From Imbricaverruca yamaguchii (Eukaryota > Arthropoda > Thecostraca > Neoverrucidae): a stretch of 64,000 nucleotides of DNA. The stretch is taken from NCBI GenBank assembly GCA_034440575.1, contig JAOTOL010001656.1, forward strand, positions 388,501 to 452,500. The letters are read 5' to 3'. Below the pieces are notes generated by a model, which was not told where the DNA came from, searched no databases, and saw nothing but the letters and a program-made list of their open reading frames with translations. Positions 1 to 10,347 of the stretch are shown in pieces; the first letter of the stretch is position 1, and every line of letters begins with the position of its first letter. The position numbers and the translations under genes were made by a program.

Positions 1-1763
1 GCAACGTGTGCATAATGCCACTGGAGACACGTTCTGCTGGTCTCCTCCGTACATAAATGGCGAGGGCACCAGGCACCAGCCCGCGGGGATATAGGAGTGG
101 ATCGTCAGCCACTCCATTGGACCAAACGGTGTCATGAGTTCCTAGTCAGTGGTAGCTCTGATGCGGCGTGACTGTTATATTCCAGTTTATCATGCCAGCA
201 CAACACTTCCTGCTGTTGATTGCTTTAGCTGTGACATTCATGTCGATCACATGGCAATAACGTGATACATCAAGGTTTTTATATTGCCACCACGTTAGCT
301 CGAGCGTTGTCGTTCTAAACGTTTTTGTTTTAGAATCCATGCTACTGCAAATCGGAGGTTGGTGGGAGAAGTGAAATTGTCTCCTCCCTTCAGTAGGTGA
401 GGGCATGAGCATGTTTAGCTCCACCAATCTGCAGTCCGCAAGTGCCATCTAAAGTTGTTGTGCATGGTTGCGCTTCTAATCAGAGGCTGGCACGTGTATG
501 GTTAGTGGTCTCACGATTTGACAAGAGACCCTCTCCAGCTCTCAAACTCCCCTCGGAAGGACGCTGCTCATTATCTATGCCACACCGCTGCAAGCTCCAT
601 CGCGCTCTCGTTTAAATGCGTGTTCAAGGCGCAATTGTATTTGGCTCCGACGCAAGGCAGACCCGTGTGGTAGGTAACCCTAGGAGTTACCAGAATACGA
701 GACGTTCGGTGAGGTTTAGTGGGTGCCGCTTACATTTCTGGACTTTTAGATTATTTCTAGTTCTTACTTTAACATGTCACATCTCTGAAAGCTACCAAGG
801 TGCAGAGGTTATATCCTTCTTTTAATGCTATGAGGATGCAAGATAACATTTCGCGGTGTCAGTGCAACTTCGTTGATCACCAACATGACAAATCTGTATC
901 CACAATTACCATCAATGCAAATTAAACAATGCATGCTCTTGCTAGCCGTTGGAAAATCCACTCAGCGGTTAGGTATCATTGCGAAGCCTACCACACGTTT
1001 GTCTGTATAGGTTCTAGGATCTAAGCCGGTTCCTACAACCTACAATTAACGATAGCACACCGTGGGCGCTGCCAGCTGAACATCAGACACGCTGCTGCCA
1101 GCTGTTGGAGGCCACAACAAATCGGTCTGGAGCTATCCATCCGCCAAGATCGTTAAATTTAAAAGGACAAACGATGCGAACATGATTTTGATGAGTGGGA
1201 TCTCTGAAAGCCATCTTAGAAGCTGGCCTTACAATTATCGCTTCACGTGGTGAGCGATTCGACAGTGGATGACAATCGATTTAGCCCTTGGTAGTAACCG
1301 ATCAAGGACCCAAGCCTAAGGGTCAAGTGACTACCTCCAAGAACATGTATCCACTCTCGGAGTGCAGCTGTGTTGTGCAGCGTGTATTGTGTGCTGTGCT
1401 GTTAGTGTTCTCGGAGCCCAGCTGATTGTCTCAGATTTGCGGAGGGAACATTTTGAATTTCGTGGACATTTCGATCAAGTTTGAAGCCGTAACAACCTGA
1501 GATCAGGAGTTCGCTGTTGTATCCTTTGTATGCTGTACATACTATGACTGACGCTTTGGTGTCATGTCACACCAAGCCCGCCAGCTAGCACCGGGCGGCA
1601 CTACTTCAGACGTAAAGTGCAAATTTCTCCTAGAACCGGCCAAAATATAAATTGGAAATACCTGATGAAATTAATTCGCTGCATTTAAACTTCACGCACA
1701 GGGTTGTTGTGGAGTGAAAAAGTACATTTGGTGAACGACAATTTAGCTCACACAAAAGGGAAA
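1..1763. other. Unassigned DNA, no feature recognised
   Basis: No convincing exon, RNA gene or repeat was seen. The short open frames here have no recognisable domain and no coding-like composition. It may hold intergenic or intronic DNA. Confidence 0.5.
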
Positions 1764-1895
1764 AGTGCATTTAGCTCACACGAGGTCACTTGAGATCACA
1801 CAGTATTGCATCAGATCGGTGATCTCAGCAGTGCATTTAGCTCACACGAGGTCACTTGAGATCACACGGGATTGCATCAGATCGGTGATCTCAGC
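1764..1895. repeat. 66-bp direct duplication, two copies
   Basis: Two adjacent copies (1764-1829 and 1830-1895) begin AGTGCATTTAGCTCACACGA and end with GATCGGTGATCTCAG. They differ at only a few bases in the middle (AGTA against GGGA). Each copy carries GAGGTCACTTGAGATCACA. The high identity points to a recent local duplication. Confidence 0.9.
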
Positions 1896-2126
1896 CCCAC
1901 TCTTTGAGCAGAAGAACAATCCCGTAATATTTTGATCCTGTAACTGGATCCTTATCGAAAACCACAATTGAAGTAATACTCACTAATGCTATAAAAGTAA
2001 TACTAAGCATTGCTAGGAAAAGTAATGCAACAAAAACGGTTAAAAACTGATCAGAACTCAGCTCTAGTGTGCGAAGAGCGCATTAGCCGCGCTGTCTTTC
2101 CTGGGTCGATGGCGCTGTCGGTATGC

Positions 2127-2199
2127 GGCCGTGTGGCCTAATGGATAAGGCGCCTGACTTCGGGTCAGGAGACTGCAGGTTCGAGTCCTGCCACGGTCA
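2127..2199 (+). tRNA. tRNA-Arg, anticodon TCG
   Basis: A 73-base cloverleaf folds by eye. The acceptor GGCCGTG pairs with CACGGTC (one G-T wobble), with discriminator A at 2199. The anticodon stem CCTGA/TCAGG closes the loop CTTCGGG, placing the anticodon TCG at 2160-2162. The T stem GCAGG/CCTGC closes TTCGAGT. The A box is TGGCCTAATGG and the B box GGTTCGAGTCC, and a Pol III terminator TTTT lies at 2203-2206. There is no intron and no encoded CCA, as expected for a eukaryotic nuclear tRNA. It decodes CGA. The base after the anticodon is G where A is usual in this isoacceptor. It is the first of four tandem tRNA-Arg-like units and the only intact one. Confidence 0.92.
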
Positions 2200-2218
2200 C
2201 GCTTTTCCATGTGCACCG

Positions 2219-2288
2219 GCGCATGCTCGAATGGATAAAGAGCCCAGCTTCGTGCCAGGAGGGCTCAGATTTCTATCCTGCCGCATTT
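2219..2288 (+). pseudogene. tRNA-Arg-like pseudogene, copy 2
   Basis: It aligns with the intact tRNA through AATGGATAA in the D region, CAGCTTCG at the anticodon and TCCTGCCG at the 3' side. The acceptor arm and T loop (TTTCTAT in place of TTCGAGT) are destroyed, so no cloverleaf can form. It begins 92 bases after the start of the intact gene. Confidence 0.7.
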
Positions 2289-2396
2289 GCTATTGCGTAC
2301 TGGTGCATTCGTTTTCCACCATAGCTTTTGACCGCGTTCAGTGTATTGGGCCCATGGTACATGGGTTTCCTGGACCCGCGGTGTCAATTACGACAA

Positions 2397-2469
2397 GGTC
2401 GAGTGGCCTAATCGATAAGGCGCTTGACTTCTCGTCCAGGGTAATACAGGTTTGCGTGCTGCCACGGTA
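2397..2469 (+). pseudogene. tRNA-Arg-like pseudogene, copy 3
   Basis: The 5' half is nearly intact: GAGTGGCCTAATCGATAAGG, then GCGCTTGACTT. The anticodon arm reads CTTCTCGTC, with an insertion, and the T loop is GTTTGCGTG, which breaks the B box. GCCACGGTAA remains at the 3' end. It is probably not transcribed or processed. Confidence 0.75.
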
Positions 2470-2564
2470 ATATGTCCTTTTACTCTTGTGTACCGACGTG
2501 TTTTGTTTTATAGTCGACTGTTCACCATGCTGAGTTTATCAGGTCCGTGACGACAATCCTCCCT

Positions 2565-2630
2565 GGCCGTGTACCCGAATGTATAAGGTGCACCCATCGA
2601 CATAACGGTCAGACCCCGGCAACGCCAACT
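2565..2630 (+). pseudogene. tRNA-Arg-like relic, copy 4
   Basis: GGCCGTGTACCCGAATGTAT matches the acceptor and D arm of the intact tRNA. The anticodon and T arms are largely unrecognisable. It lies 168 bases after copy 3, close to the copy 2 to copy 3 spacing of 178. Confidence 0.5.
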
Positions 2631-2924
2631 TCCTTCAACCTTACGCACCCCGAGATAACTTACATGCTTCTTGGGAGACGCAGAAGCTTTTGAAAACGCT
2701 TGGAAATATGCTGGCGTGAGAGCTGACAGACCTGAAATTAGTACAGCACCGGGAGCGCGTAGAGTACAAGCCGATTTTTTCTTAACTTCACCTCATATGG
2801 CCTACAGCGAGACCCTTATCATCAGATAACTCTGACAAGCTTTTACAACTCCCAAACAAACAAAAAACTGTACCTGATCCTGACTTTATTAATGACAGAA
2901 TATTTAGGCATTTACATCATCGTA

Positions 2925-3612
2925 CTACCGCCGTGGCCTGTTGTATCACCACCATAGCCTGCTGTGCCTGTTGTATCATCGCCATGGCCTGCTGTACCCG
3001 CTGTACCACCGCCATGGCCTTTTGCGCCCGCTGTAAACCGCCATAGCCTGTTGTGCCTGCTGTACCACCGCCATAGCCTGTTGTGCCTGCTGTACCACCG
3101 CCATGGCCTTTTGTGCCTGCTGTACCACCGCCATAGCCTGCTGTACCTGCTGTACCACCGCCATAGCCTGTTGTGCCTGCTGTACCACCGCCATAGCCTG
3201 TTGTGCCTGCTGTACTACCGCCATGGCCTGTTGTAACACCGCCATAGCCTGTTGTACCTGCTGTACCACCGCCATAACATGTTGTACCTGCTGTACCACC
3301 GCCATAACATGTTGTACCCGCTGTACCACCGCCATGGCATCTTGTTACCGCCATAGCCTGTTGTGCCTGTTTGCATAGCCTTGCTGTACCACCGCCAGTA
3401 GCCTGCTGTACCTCTAGCCTGTTGTGCCTGCTGTAACCGCCATAGCCTGTTGTACCTGCTGTACCACCGCCATGACATGTTGTACCACCGCTACAACCCC
3501 AACTTACCTCCTTACACCCCAACTCTGTTGTCTGCTGTACTGCCATGGCCTTGTACTACACCGCAGTAGCCTGCTGTGACTGCTGTACTATCGCCATGAC
3601 ATGTTGTACCGG
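2925..3612. repeat. Minisatellite, about 30-bp unit
   Basis: About 22 imperfect units built from GCCATAGCCTGTTGTGCCTG followed by CTGTACCACC. Partial units of 15-27 bases occur. A unit divisible by three leaves open frames on both strands. These show no domain and are not called as genes. Confidence 0.9.
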
Positions 3613-3813
3613 CTTTTTGTTGACAGGTGCTGCAAATATCTCCCATCGCAGTCGACTGACGAATACGCGCGTTGGCCATGCATACAAATTCAGCATCGAC
3701 ATTCAGAGACCATCGTCGTTAAGCGACTCTGTGGTCTGACAAAGCGTCGCGGCACGAGATTCTATAGAACTGACCATAGCTGGGAGCCTCTGACCATCTA
3801 ACCGTCATAATCT

Positions 3814-4068
3814 GACCTGATCCCGAGGAGGGAGCCTGTAGTGCCCTGACCTTAATAGCTTGACCTGATCCCGAGGAGGGAGCCTGTGGTGCCCTGACCT
3901 TAACAGCTTGACCTGATCCCGAGGAGGGAGCCTGTGGTGCCCTGACCTTAATAGCTTGCCCTGATCCAAAGGAGAGAGCCTGTAATGCCCTGACCTTAAT
4001 AGCTTCACCTGATCTCGAGGAGGGAGCCTGTAGTTCCCTGACCTTGATAGCTTGACCTGATCCCGGGG
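3814..4068. repeat. Minisatellite, 48-bp unit, about 5.3 copies
   Basis: Units start at 3814, 3862, 3910, 3958, 4006 and 4054 with GACCTGATCCCGAGGAGGGA and contain GCCCTGACCTTAATAGCTT. The spacing is exactly 48 bases throughout. Confidence 0.92.
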
Positions 4069-4466
4069 TGGAAACCACGAGACCTTGATTGCCAGATCTG
4101 TTCTTGAGTGAGAAAGCGTCCAGTTATTTGTAATGCCGTGATCACTTGCTAAGTCTTGACAAAAGAAACCGATGAGCACTTCTGGCGACGATTTGCAAGT
4201 GACAAGTTGTGGTGCGAAACCTGGCAGTCGACTTGGTTGTTGGCCATTTGAAGCGCCAGCTGGGCTGGTATAAGCAGTGTCGTCGTTATTGGCTGCGACT
4301 AGTGCGCATAGTCCGTGTGCAGAACTGCGGTGACTCGTGGACTGAGTGTTGGCGGTTGTGTCCCCAAGCCACGCACCACGTCACCGGTGTAGCAGCCTCA
4401 GCGTGGTTATGCCGGCGGCGGCGAGAGTTTGGCAGAGCACACAGTGCGTCACACTGCATTAGACGG

Positions 4467-4474
4467 TGACGTCA
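4467..4474. promoter_or_regulatory. CRE palindrome TGACGTCA
   Basis: A perfect cAMP-response-element palindrome lies 56 bases upstream of the candidate start codon at 4530. CREB/ATF proteins are known to bind this motif. Function here is inference; it matters only if the adjacent exon is real. Confidence 0.3.
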
Positions 4475-4529
4475 GGTGAAGCCTGTCGAGCAGACCAGCC
4501 CTTTCGTCGCCGTCACCGTCACCGTCACC

Positions 4530-4649
4530 ATGTATCCCTGGTACCGGGAGAACATGCAGCAGTTCACTGCAGCGCAACACTCGCCAATCAAGACGGAGAA
4601 CATCTACAGCGACTGCATGCAGTTCCCTCCAGAGTATGGACACAAACAG
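4530..4649 (+). CDS. Candidate first coding exon of an unidentified protein
   Basis: I do not recognise the gene. A 40-codon frame starts at an ATG in a strong context (CACCATG) and ends exactly in phase 0 at a consensus splice donor, CAG|GTCAGT (donor GT at 4650-4651). The peptide begins MYPWYRENMQQF and ends MQFPPEYGHKQ. It is rich in Tyr, Gln and Pro and holds IKTE, a match to the SUMO-acceptor pattern psi-K-x-E, as seen in disordered N-termini of many transcription factors. Upstream is a GC-rich stretch with a CRE palindrome and a GTCACC hexamer run, consistent with a 5' UTR. No later exon was recognised in the following 59 kb, so either the first intron is very long, the exon is orphaned, or the call is wrong. 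The piggyBac-like element at 4834 would lie in the first intron. Confidence 0.4.
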
Positions 4650-4829
4650 GTCAGTTCTCACTACAGCAAATCCGGGTCAGCTCCCACCGGAGAGCCCGGA
4701 TTAATTCCCACCAGGCCAAACCCAGACTACTTTTTGCCAGAGCACATCCAGGCCAATTCTCCCAGGAAACAATCAGGCCAGTTTCTATTAGGGCATATTC
4801 GGGCAAAGGAACCACCAGGTCGGTTCCTA
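4650..4829. repeat. Degenerate repeat of roughly 25 bp
   Basis: GGTCAGTTCTCAC, GGTCAGCTCCCACC, AATTCCCACCAGGCC, GGCCAATTCTCCCAGG, GGCCAGTTTC and GGTCGGTTCC recur at about 24-30 bases, with one longer gap. It looks like a decayed minisatellite. The candidate splice donor at 4650 falls in the first unit. Confidence 0.5.
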
Positions 4830-5424
4830 TTAACACGTACACGTCCGGGGAGGGGGTCAGATATCTGCCCCCTCCGGTTTTTCCTCATTTGCCGCCAAAC
4901 TAAGCGGGTTAGCAAGGTCAAACCTCGCATAGCTGTTCATTGGTCTTTTTTCGCATATCCCCATACATTTTTAATCCTGGGGCATCTCAGGTCAGGTCGC
5001 CAGGTCAGGCGAAGTGACCCAACTACACTCGGAGTTCTCAGTGGCATAACTTCCACAATAATTGGCGATTTATTTCAAACTTATAGATGTCATGCTCTCA
5101 TCAGAGACCATAATATGTGTGTCGTTTTTTTTCTTCGTAGCATTGACCTTAGGTCAAGCCGCGGCCATGGCTTCCCCATTATAGGGCTATGGTAAAATAT
5201 ACAAATGTTTCCTGGTTACATATTTGCGCTCGGAATCATCTCACAACGGTTGTGTCATGCAGATGGAAGCTATGCTCAATGTTACCGCTGACATTTTTGC
5301 TCAGTGACCTCACCAAGGTCTCTGAGGTCACCTCAGATCACTACACATCTCTGCGCATTACATCGTACTGCAATGAGCTAGAAGGCTGAAATTACCGTCA
5401 TTGTGCTTGTATTGCTAGTGCTAG

Positions 5425-8072
5425 TCCATTTGGTTTGATGTCACTGTGGGAAAAGGCAACAGCAATACTCTTAGGATAGGAGCTTTCTACCGATCAGGAA
5501 CCCTGCCACATTCTCAGCAACTGGAGCTTGACAAGGTGATTTGTGAGGAAATCAGTAGAAACTTTAAGAGGAAGTGCCTTATTCTCGGTGACTTTAATCT
5601 AAAAGGTTATGAAAATGCTGGTGTTGGCTCCCCATCATGCAAAATGTTCAGGAAATGCCTTGAAGAGGACCTGTTCTTACACCAGTTTGTATCGGAACCT
5701 ACCAGGCATGGTTCATTCTTGTACCTTGTATTCTCGGATTTAAGTGACTTGGTTCAAGACTTGACTGTAGGCGAAACTCTGGGAAAAAGTGACCATTACA
5801 TAGTTAGATTCAAGGCACATGTAGGGGAAATTATCAAGGATAATTTGGTAAAGGTTCCAAATTTCAACAGAGCAGACTTTAACGGCATGAGAGCGGCTTT
5901 AAGTGCTATCAGATGGGAAGAAGAATTCTCCAATTTAAATGCCTGTGAAATGTGGGAAAAGTTCAAATCTTACTTAAAGGAAACTCAGATTAGACATGTC
6001 CCCCAAAAGCAAAGACGCAAAAGAAGGGTAGGAAAGCCAGCATGGCTTACACCAGACGTGATAAAAGCAATTAGGGCTAAGAAAACTGCATTTAGAGTTT
6101 TTAAAGAAGCCTCAAATGTCATTAATCTAAAGGCGTATCGAAAAGCTAGAGACACTGTGAAGCAAAAAACCAGAGCAGCAAAGCGAGCAAAGGAACTGGA
6201 TTTAGCTAGAAACTGTAATGCAGACAGTAAAAAGTTCTTTAGTTTCTACAAGCTGAGTAAAGTTTCTAGCACAATTGGTCCACTGGAAGTAAACGGGACT
6301 ACATTGGGTGAGGATAGTGAGATGGTTGAGGAGCTGAGCAAGCAGTTCAAATCAGTGTTTACATTGGAAGATATGACCAATCTGCCGACCGTACACCATA
6401 GTTCAGTTACATGGGATCTGACAAATGATGTTGTTTACATTGGTAGTGATGTTGTTTACAATCATATCAGGAAAATAAAGCCAAATAAGGCAGCAGGACC
6501 TGATGATATTTATGCTAGGGTGTTGCGGGAAACTGAAAAGGAACTGGCATTTCCACTTAGTATAATATTTTGTAGATCAGTTTCACATAATGAAATTCCA
6601 ACCGATTAGAAAAGGGCAAATGTAGTTCCTATTTTCAAGAAAGGAGAAAGAGGGAAAGTTGAAAACTATAGGCCAATAAGTCTCACATCCCTAGTCTGCA
6701 AGGTACTCGAATCAATTATCAAGGATAGAATAGTTAGTTATCTGGAAGGTAGCAGATTGATTCAAGATACTCAACATGGATTTAGAAAAGGACGATCGTG
6801 TCTCACAAACCTCTTGGACTTTTTGAACTTCGCCACAGAACAATTTGATCAGGGAAATCAGGTTGATGTAGCATATCTTGACTTTAGTAAGGCCTTTGAC
6901 AAGGTACCCCATAAACGGTTAATGATACAGCTTCAGTCCCATGGTATTGCAGGTAGCATCTTAAAATGGATAGAGTTGTGGCTTTCAGATAGACAGCAAA
7001 GAGTGATGCTAAATGGTACAAAGTCATCATGGCAAAATGTTCTTAGTGGAGTCCACCAGGGGTCAGTACTAGGGCCATTACTGTTCATTATATTTGTAAA
7101 TAACATTGAAAGTGGCCTAAGCAGTAAAGTTTTGAAATTTGCAGATGATTTGAAGGTCTCTAGGGCAATAACAGGTCAGGATGAGCATATCTCGCTGCAA
7201 AAAGACTTAGACGAACTTGTGAAGTGGTCCGAAGAATGGCAAATGAAATTTAACTTTGATAAGTGCAAAATCATGCATGTAGGTAAGCAGCATATGAAGG
7301 CTCCATACTTGATGGGTGGCCAAGTGCTATCAGTGACTCAACAGGAGAAGGATTTAGGTGTTATTCTAAACACAAAATTGGGGGCATCAGAACAGACCAA
7401 GGAAGCCAGGAAGAAGGCACTGAGAATGCTCGGGGCAATAAATAGGAATGTATCATACAGAAGTGAGGAAGTGATCAGGAAGCTTTACTGTGCATACGTC
7501 AGGCCACATTTGGAATACTGCATCCAAGCTTGGTCTCCTAGCTATGAAAAAGATTGTTGGCTTTTAGAGAGAGTACAAAAGAGGGCTACAAAAATGGTTA
7601 ATGGCATAAGCAACCTGGCATATGAGGAAAGATTGAAGAAATTGAATATGTTTTCACTTAGATATAGAAGGCTGAGGGGAGATCTCATCGAGGTCTTTAA
7701 ATTTGTCAATGGTCTGGAGAGGGGATACCTTGGGGAAATGTTTGAATTTAACAGAAATGATGCAATTAGAGGTCATAAATTCAAAATTAAAATTAACCAC
7801 AGCAGAACAAGGTTAAGACAAACTTTCTTCACCAACAGGGTAGTGGAACACTGGAACCAGCTGCCAGAAAACATCGTCAGTAGCAGCACATTGAACATCT
7901 TTAAAAACAGCATAGACAATCATTATAAGAATAGAGGGCTTGCTTTTCAGTATTACAGGGAGGGCTGATTGGCAGATTTGGTGGGCAACTGGTTCAGTGT
8001 ACAGAGTGCAACCAAGAAGGGCCCTTGTGGCTCAGACTTGCACTAATCTTTTATGTCTTTATGTCTTTATGT
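5425..8072 (+). mobile_element. CR1/jockey-clade LINE, 5'-truncated
   Basis: A non-LTR retrotransposon cut off inside its endonuclease domain. It contains the endonuclease C-terminal half, a complete reverse transcriptase and a short 3' UTR (7969-8050), and ends in the octamer repeat TCTTTATG (two copies and a fragment). Octamer tails are typical of CR1-like elements. Its 3' region recurs on the minus strand at 24480-24938 and 26779-29743, so the family has at least three copies here. It inserted into a piggyBac-like element. No target duplication was recognised, which is common for this clade. Confidence 0.9.
5446..7968 (+). pseudogene. LINE endonuclease-reverse transcriptase ORF with one stop
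   Basis: The frame runs 841 codons, interrupted only by TAG at 6607-6609, where the surrounding PTD-x-KRANVVPIFKKG block of this family has Trp (TGG). Seen in order: endonuclease motifs GDFN (codons 48-51) and SDH (115-117); a basic linker (RRKRR); RT motifs with LDFSKAFDKVPHKRL (about 6877), GVHQGSVLGPLL (His where Pro is usual), and the catalytic FADD at 7138-7149; then the conserved C-terminal block with EHWNQLPENIV. The protein would nick target DNA and reverse-transcribe its RNA at the nick. The endonuclease N-terminus, with its first catalytic residues, is missing, and homology starts just after an in-frame TAG at 5422. Codon 1 is GTG and is not a real start. With both defects the copy should be inactive. 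Confidence 0.92.
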
Positions 8073-8522
8073 ATCGCCGAGACGTGTCGATTAATACATT
8101 ACATGACCTCCCTAGGCGGCTTCATGACCTTGACCTGATGTCATGAATTCATGACCTTGACCTGCGTTTCGGTTGACCTGACCTCAAATTATACCGCCTA
8201 TTGTCGGTAGCTCATTTCAAGGACTGTCGAATAGCGTTCGCCGTTTGTTTCTATCTGTTACAGGTCCTGAGATACGTGTCAATATCTGAGTCCCATCTTA
8301 TATCTTGTCGAATTTGACCTATGATGACCCAGTGACCTGAATGTTGACCTGAGCGAAGAAAATGACAGAGACACTTTCGATAGAGCCTGTCACCAGCTAT
8401 CCAACGCCGTTTTCTGTTTGTCGCCAGCTAGCATAGTTCTAGAGATCTTAGGGGGGGGGGGGCAGACATCTGCCCCCCGGATATGCGAAGTTGGCGCGGA
8501 CCGCCGGACGTGCGAGTGTTAA

Positions 8523-9291
8523 GGCACGGTAACACTTGGACGGCTGCCGACTCACCGATTCATCCGAGACTGAGAGTCTCGAAACAGCGACGTTGGACAA
8601 GACTGTGCTCATGCTGAAGACTCCGCTATGTGGTGTGGCTACACCAAGATTATCACTTTTTGTACTTTTCAGAGGATTATTGCGAATCGTTGATTCCCTC
8701 ACCTCAGTGTTTTTCAGTTTGACATTGGGTCAAATAGAGTTCTTTGGCGCCTTCAGTAGCGCAACCATATGATGTGTATGGCTAGTGGGTTTCTAGCCCC
8801 CTCCGTCTTTCTGACGGGGCCACGTTCGGCAAGCATAGCGCGGTGCAAATGGCCTCGATTGAGGGCGGTGTTCCCTGAAGTTTCAGACCCGGCTGGGAAC
8901 AGGATCTGCATAGGCCCCTTCGGGCTGGGTAGACATTGAGCATCAGGCCAAGAAATAATTGGGTCCCCATAGCGAAGTTTGAATTGCGTCCAAAGGCGTC
9001 TTAGCCATCCACCGCATTCAACATTTAACATCTTCGGCCGCATGGGGGAGAGGGGGTTTTACCCCACCCCGACCCCGACGTTTCCGAACAATGGATTGTC
9101 TAGCGTAGAAAAAAAAACCATGCTGCGAGCGACGAGACCTCGTCCTTTGTGTATAGCTATTTCTTAAAGATTTGAAAGTCCACGATCTAATTCATTTTAA
9201 AAGAGGATTTCATTCTTTCTGCAGCGCCGGTCATCCGGTTCTGCAGCCGAGCTCCTGAGCATCACGTGCAGAACTGCTGCTGAACGCCCCT
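8523..9291. other. Unassigned DNA
   Basis: No exon, RNA gene or repeat family was recognised. The short open frames are without known motifs. Confidence 0.4.
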
Positions 9292-10347
9292 ACTGGGTAC
9301 CACTGCGCGTCATCATGACTACATTACTGGGTACCACTGCGCGTCATCATGACTATATTACTAGGTACCACTGCGCGTCACCATGATTACATTACTGGGT
9401 ACCACTGCGCGTCACCATGATTACATCACTGGGTACCACTGCGTGTCACCATGATTACATTACTGGGTACCACTGCGCGTCATCATGATTAAATTACTGG
9501 GTACCACTGCGCGTCACCATGATTACATTACTGGGTACCACTGCGCGTCACTATGATTACATTACTGGGTACCACTGCGCGTCACCATGTTTACATTACT
9601 GGGTACCACTGCGCGTCACTATGATTACATTACTGGGTACCACTGCGCGTCACCATGATTACATTACTGGGTACCACTGCGCGTCACCGTGATTACATTA
9701 CTGGGTACCACTGCGCGTCACCATGATTACATTACTGGGTACCACTGCGCGTCACCATGATTACATTACTGGGTACCACTGCGCGTCACCATGATTACAT
9801 TACTGGGTACCACTGCGCGTCACCATGATTACATTACTGGGTACCACTGCGCATCACCATGATTACATTACTGGGTACCACTGCGCGTCACCATGATTAC
9901 ATTACTGGGTACCACTGCGTGTCACCATGATTACATTACTGGGTACCACTGCGCGTCACGATAATTACATTACTGGGTACCACTGCGCGTCACCATGATT
10001 ACATTACTGGGTACCACTGCGCGTCACCATGATTACATTACTGGGTACCACTGCGCGTCACCATGATTACATTACTGGGTACCACTGTGCGTCACCATGA
10101 TTACATTACTTTGATGATCAGCACAGGTAGTGCTGGGTACCACTGCGTGTCACCATGGTTGCATTACTTTGATGATCAGCACAGGTAGTGCTGGGTACCA
10201 CTGCGCGTCACTATGATTACATTACTGGGTACCACTGCGTGTCACCATGATTACATTACTTTGATGATCATCACAGGTAGTGCTGGGTACCGCTGCACGT
10301 CACCATGATTACATTACTTTGACGATCAGCACAGGTAATGCTGGGTA
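9292..10347. repeat. Minisatellite, 34-bp unit with 59-bp variant at 3' edge
   Basis: About 24 nearly identical units begin ACTGGGTACCACTGCGCGTC and end CATGATTACATT. From about 10110 the units carry an insertion (TTGATGATCAGCACAGGTAG, then TGCTGG), giving about 59-bp composites mixed with one plain unit. The core is highly homogeneous and the edge is mixed. Confidence 0.95.

Larger units (their letters stand above)
4834..8518. mobile_element. piggyBac-like non-autonomous element, split by a LINE
   Basis: TTAA flanks both ends (4830-4833 and 8519-8522). The left terminus CACGTACACGTCCGG and the reverse complement of the right terminus, CACTCGCACGTCCGG, match at 12 or more of 15 positions. 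Just inside the left end lies a G-run/C-run hairpin, then CCCCTCCGGTTTTTC (4869-4883), identical to 27189-27203. A second hairpin of the same style lies near 8450-8478. Removing the LINE (5425-8072) leaves about 1.04 kb with no coding frame. Ten TGACCT hexamers occur at 8104-8360. piggyBac transposases are known to target and duplicate TTAA; the assignment rests on that plus the termini. Confidence 0.72.

Noticed and set aside
2917..3546. Long frames through the 30-bp array and similar arrays (3.8, 17.3, 22-24, 25.3-26.4, 40.4-41.2, 51.4-52.0, 54-56 kb)
   Set aside because: Open frames occur on both strands and follow the repeat period; there is no start context, domain or splice signal, and the translations are simple repeats.
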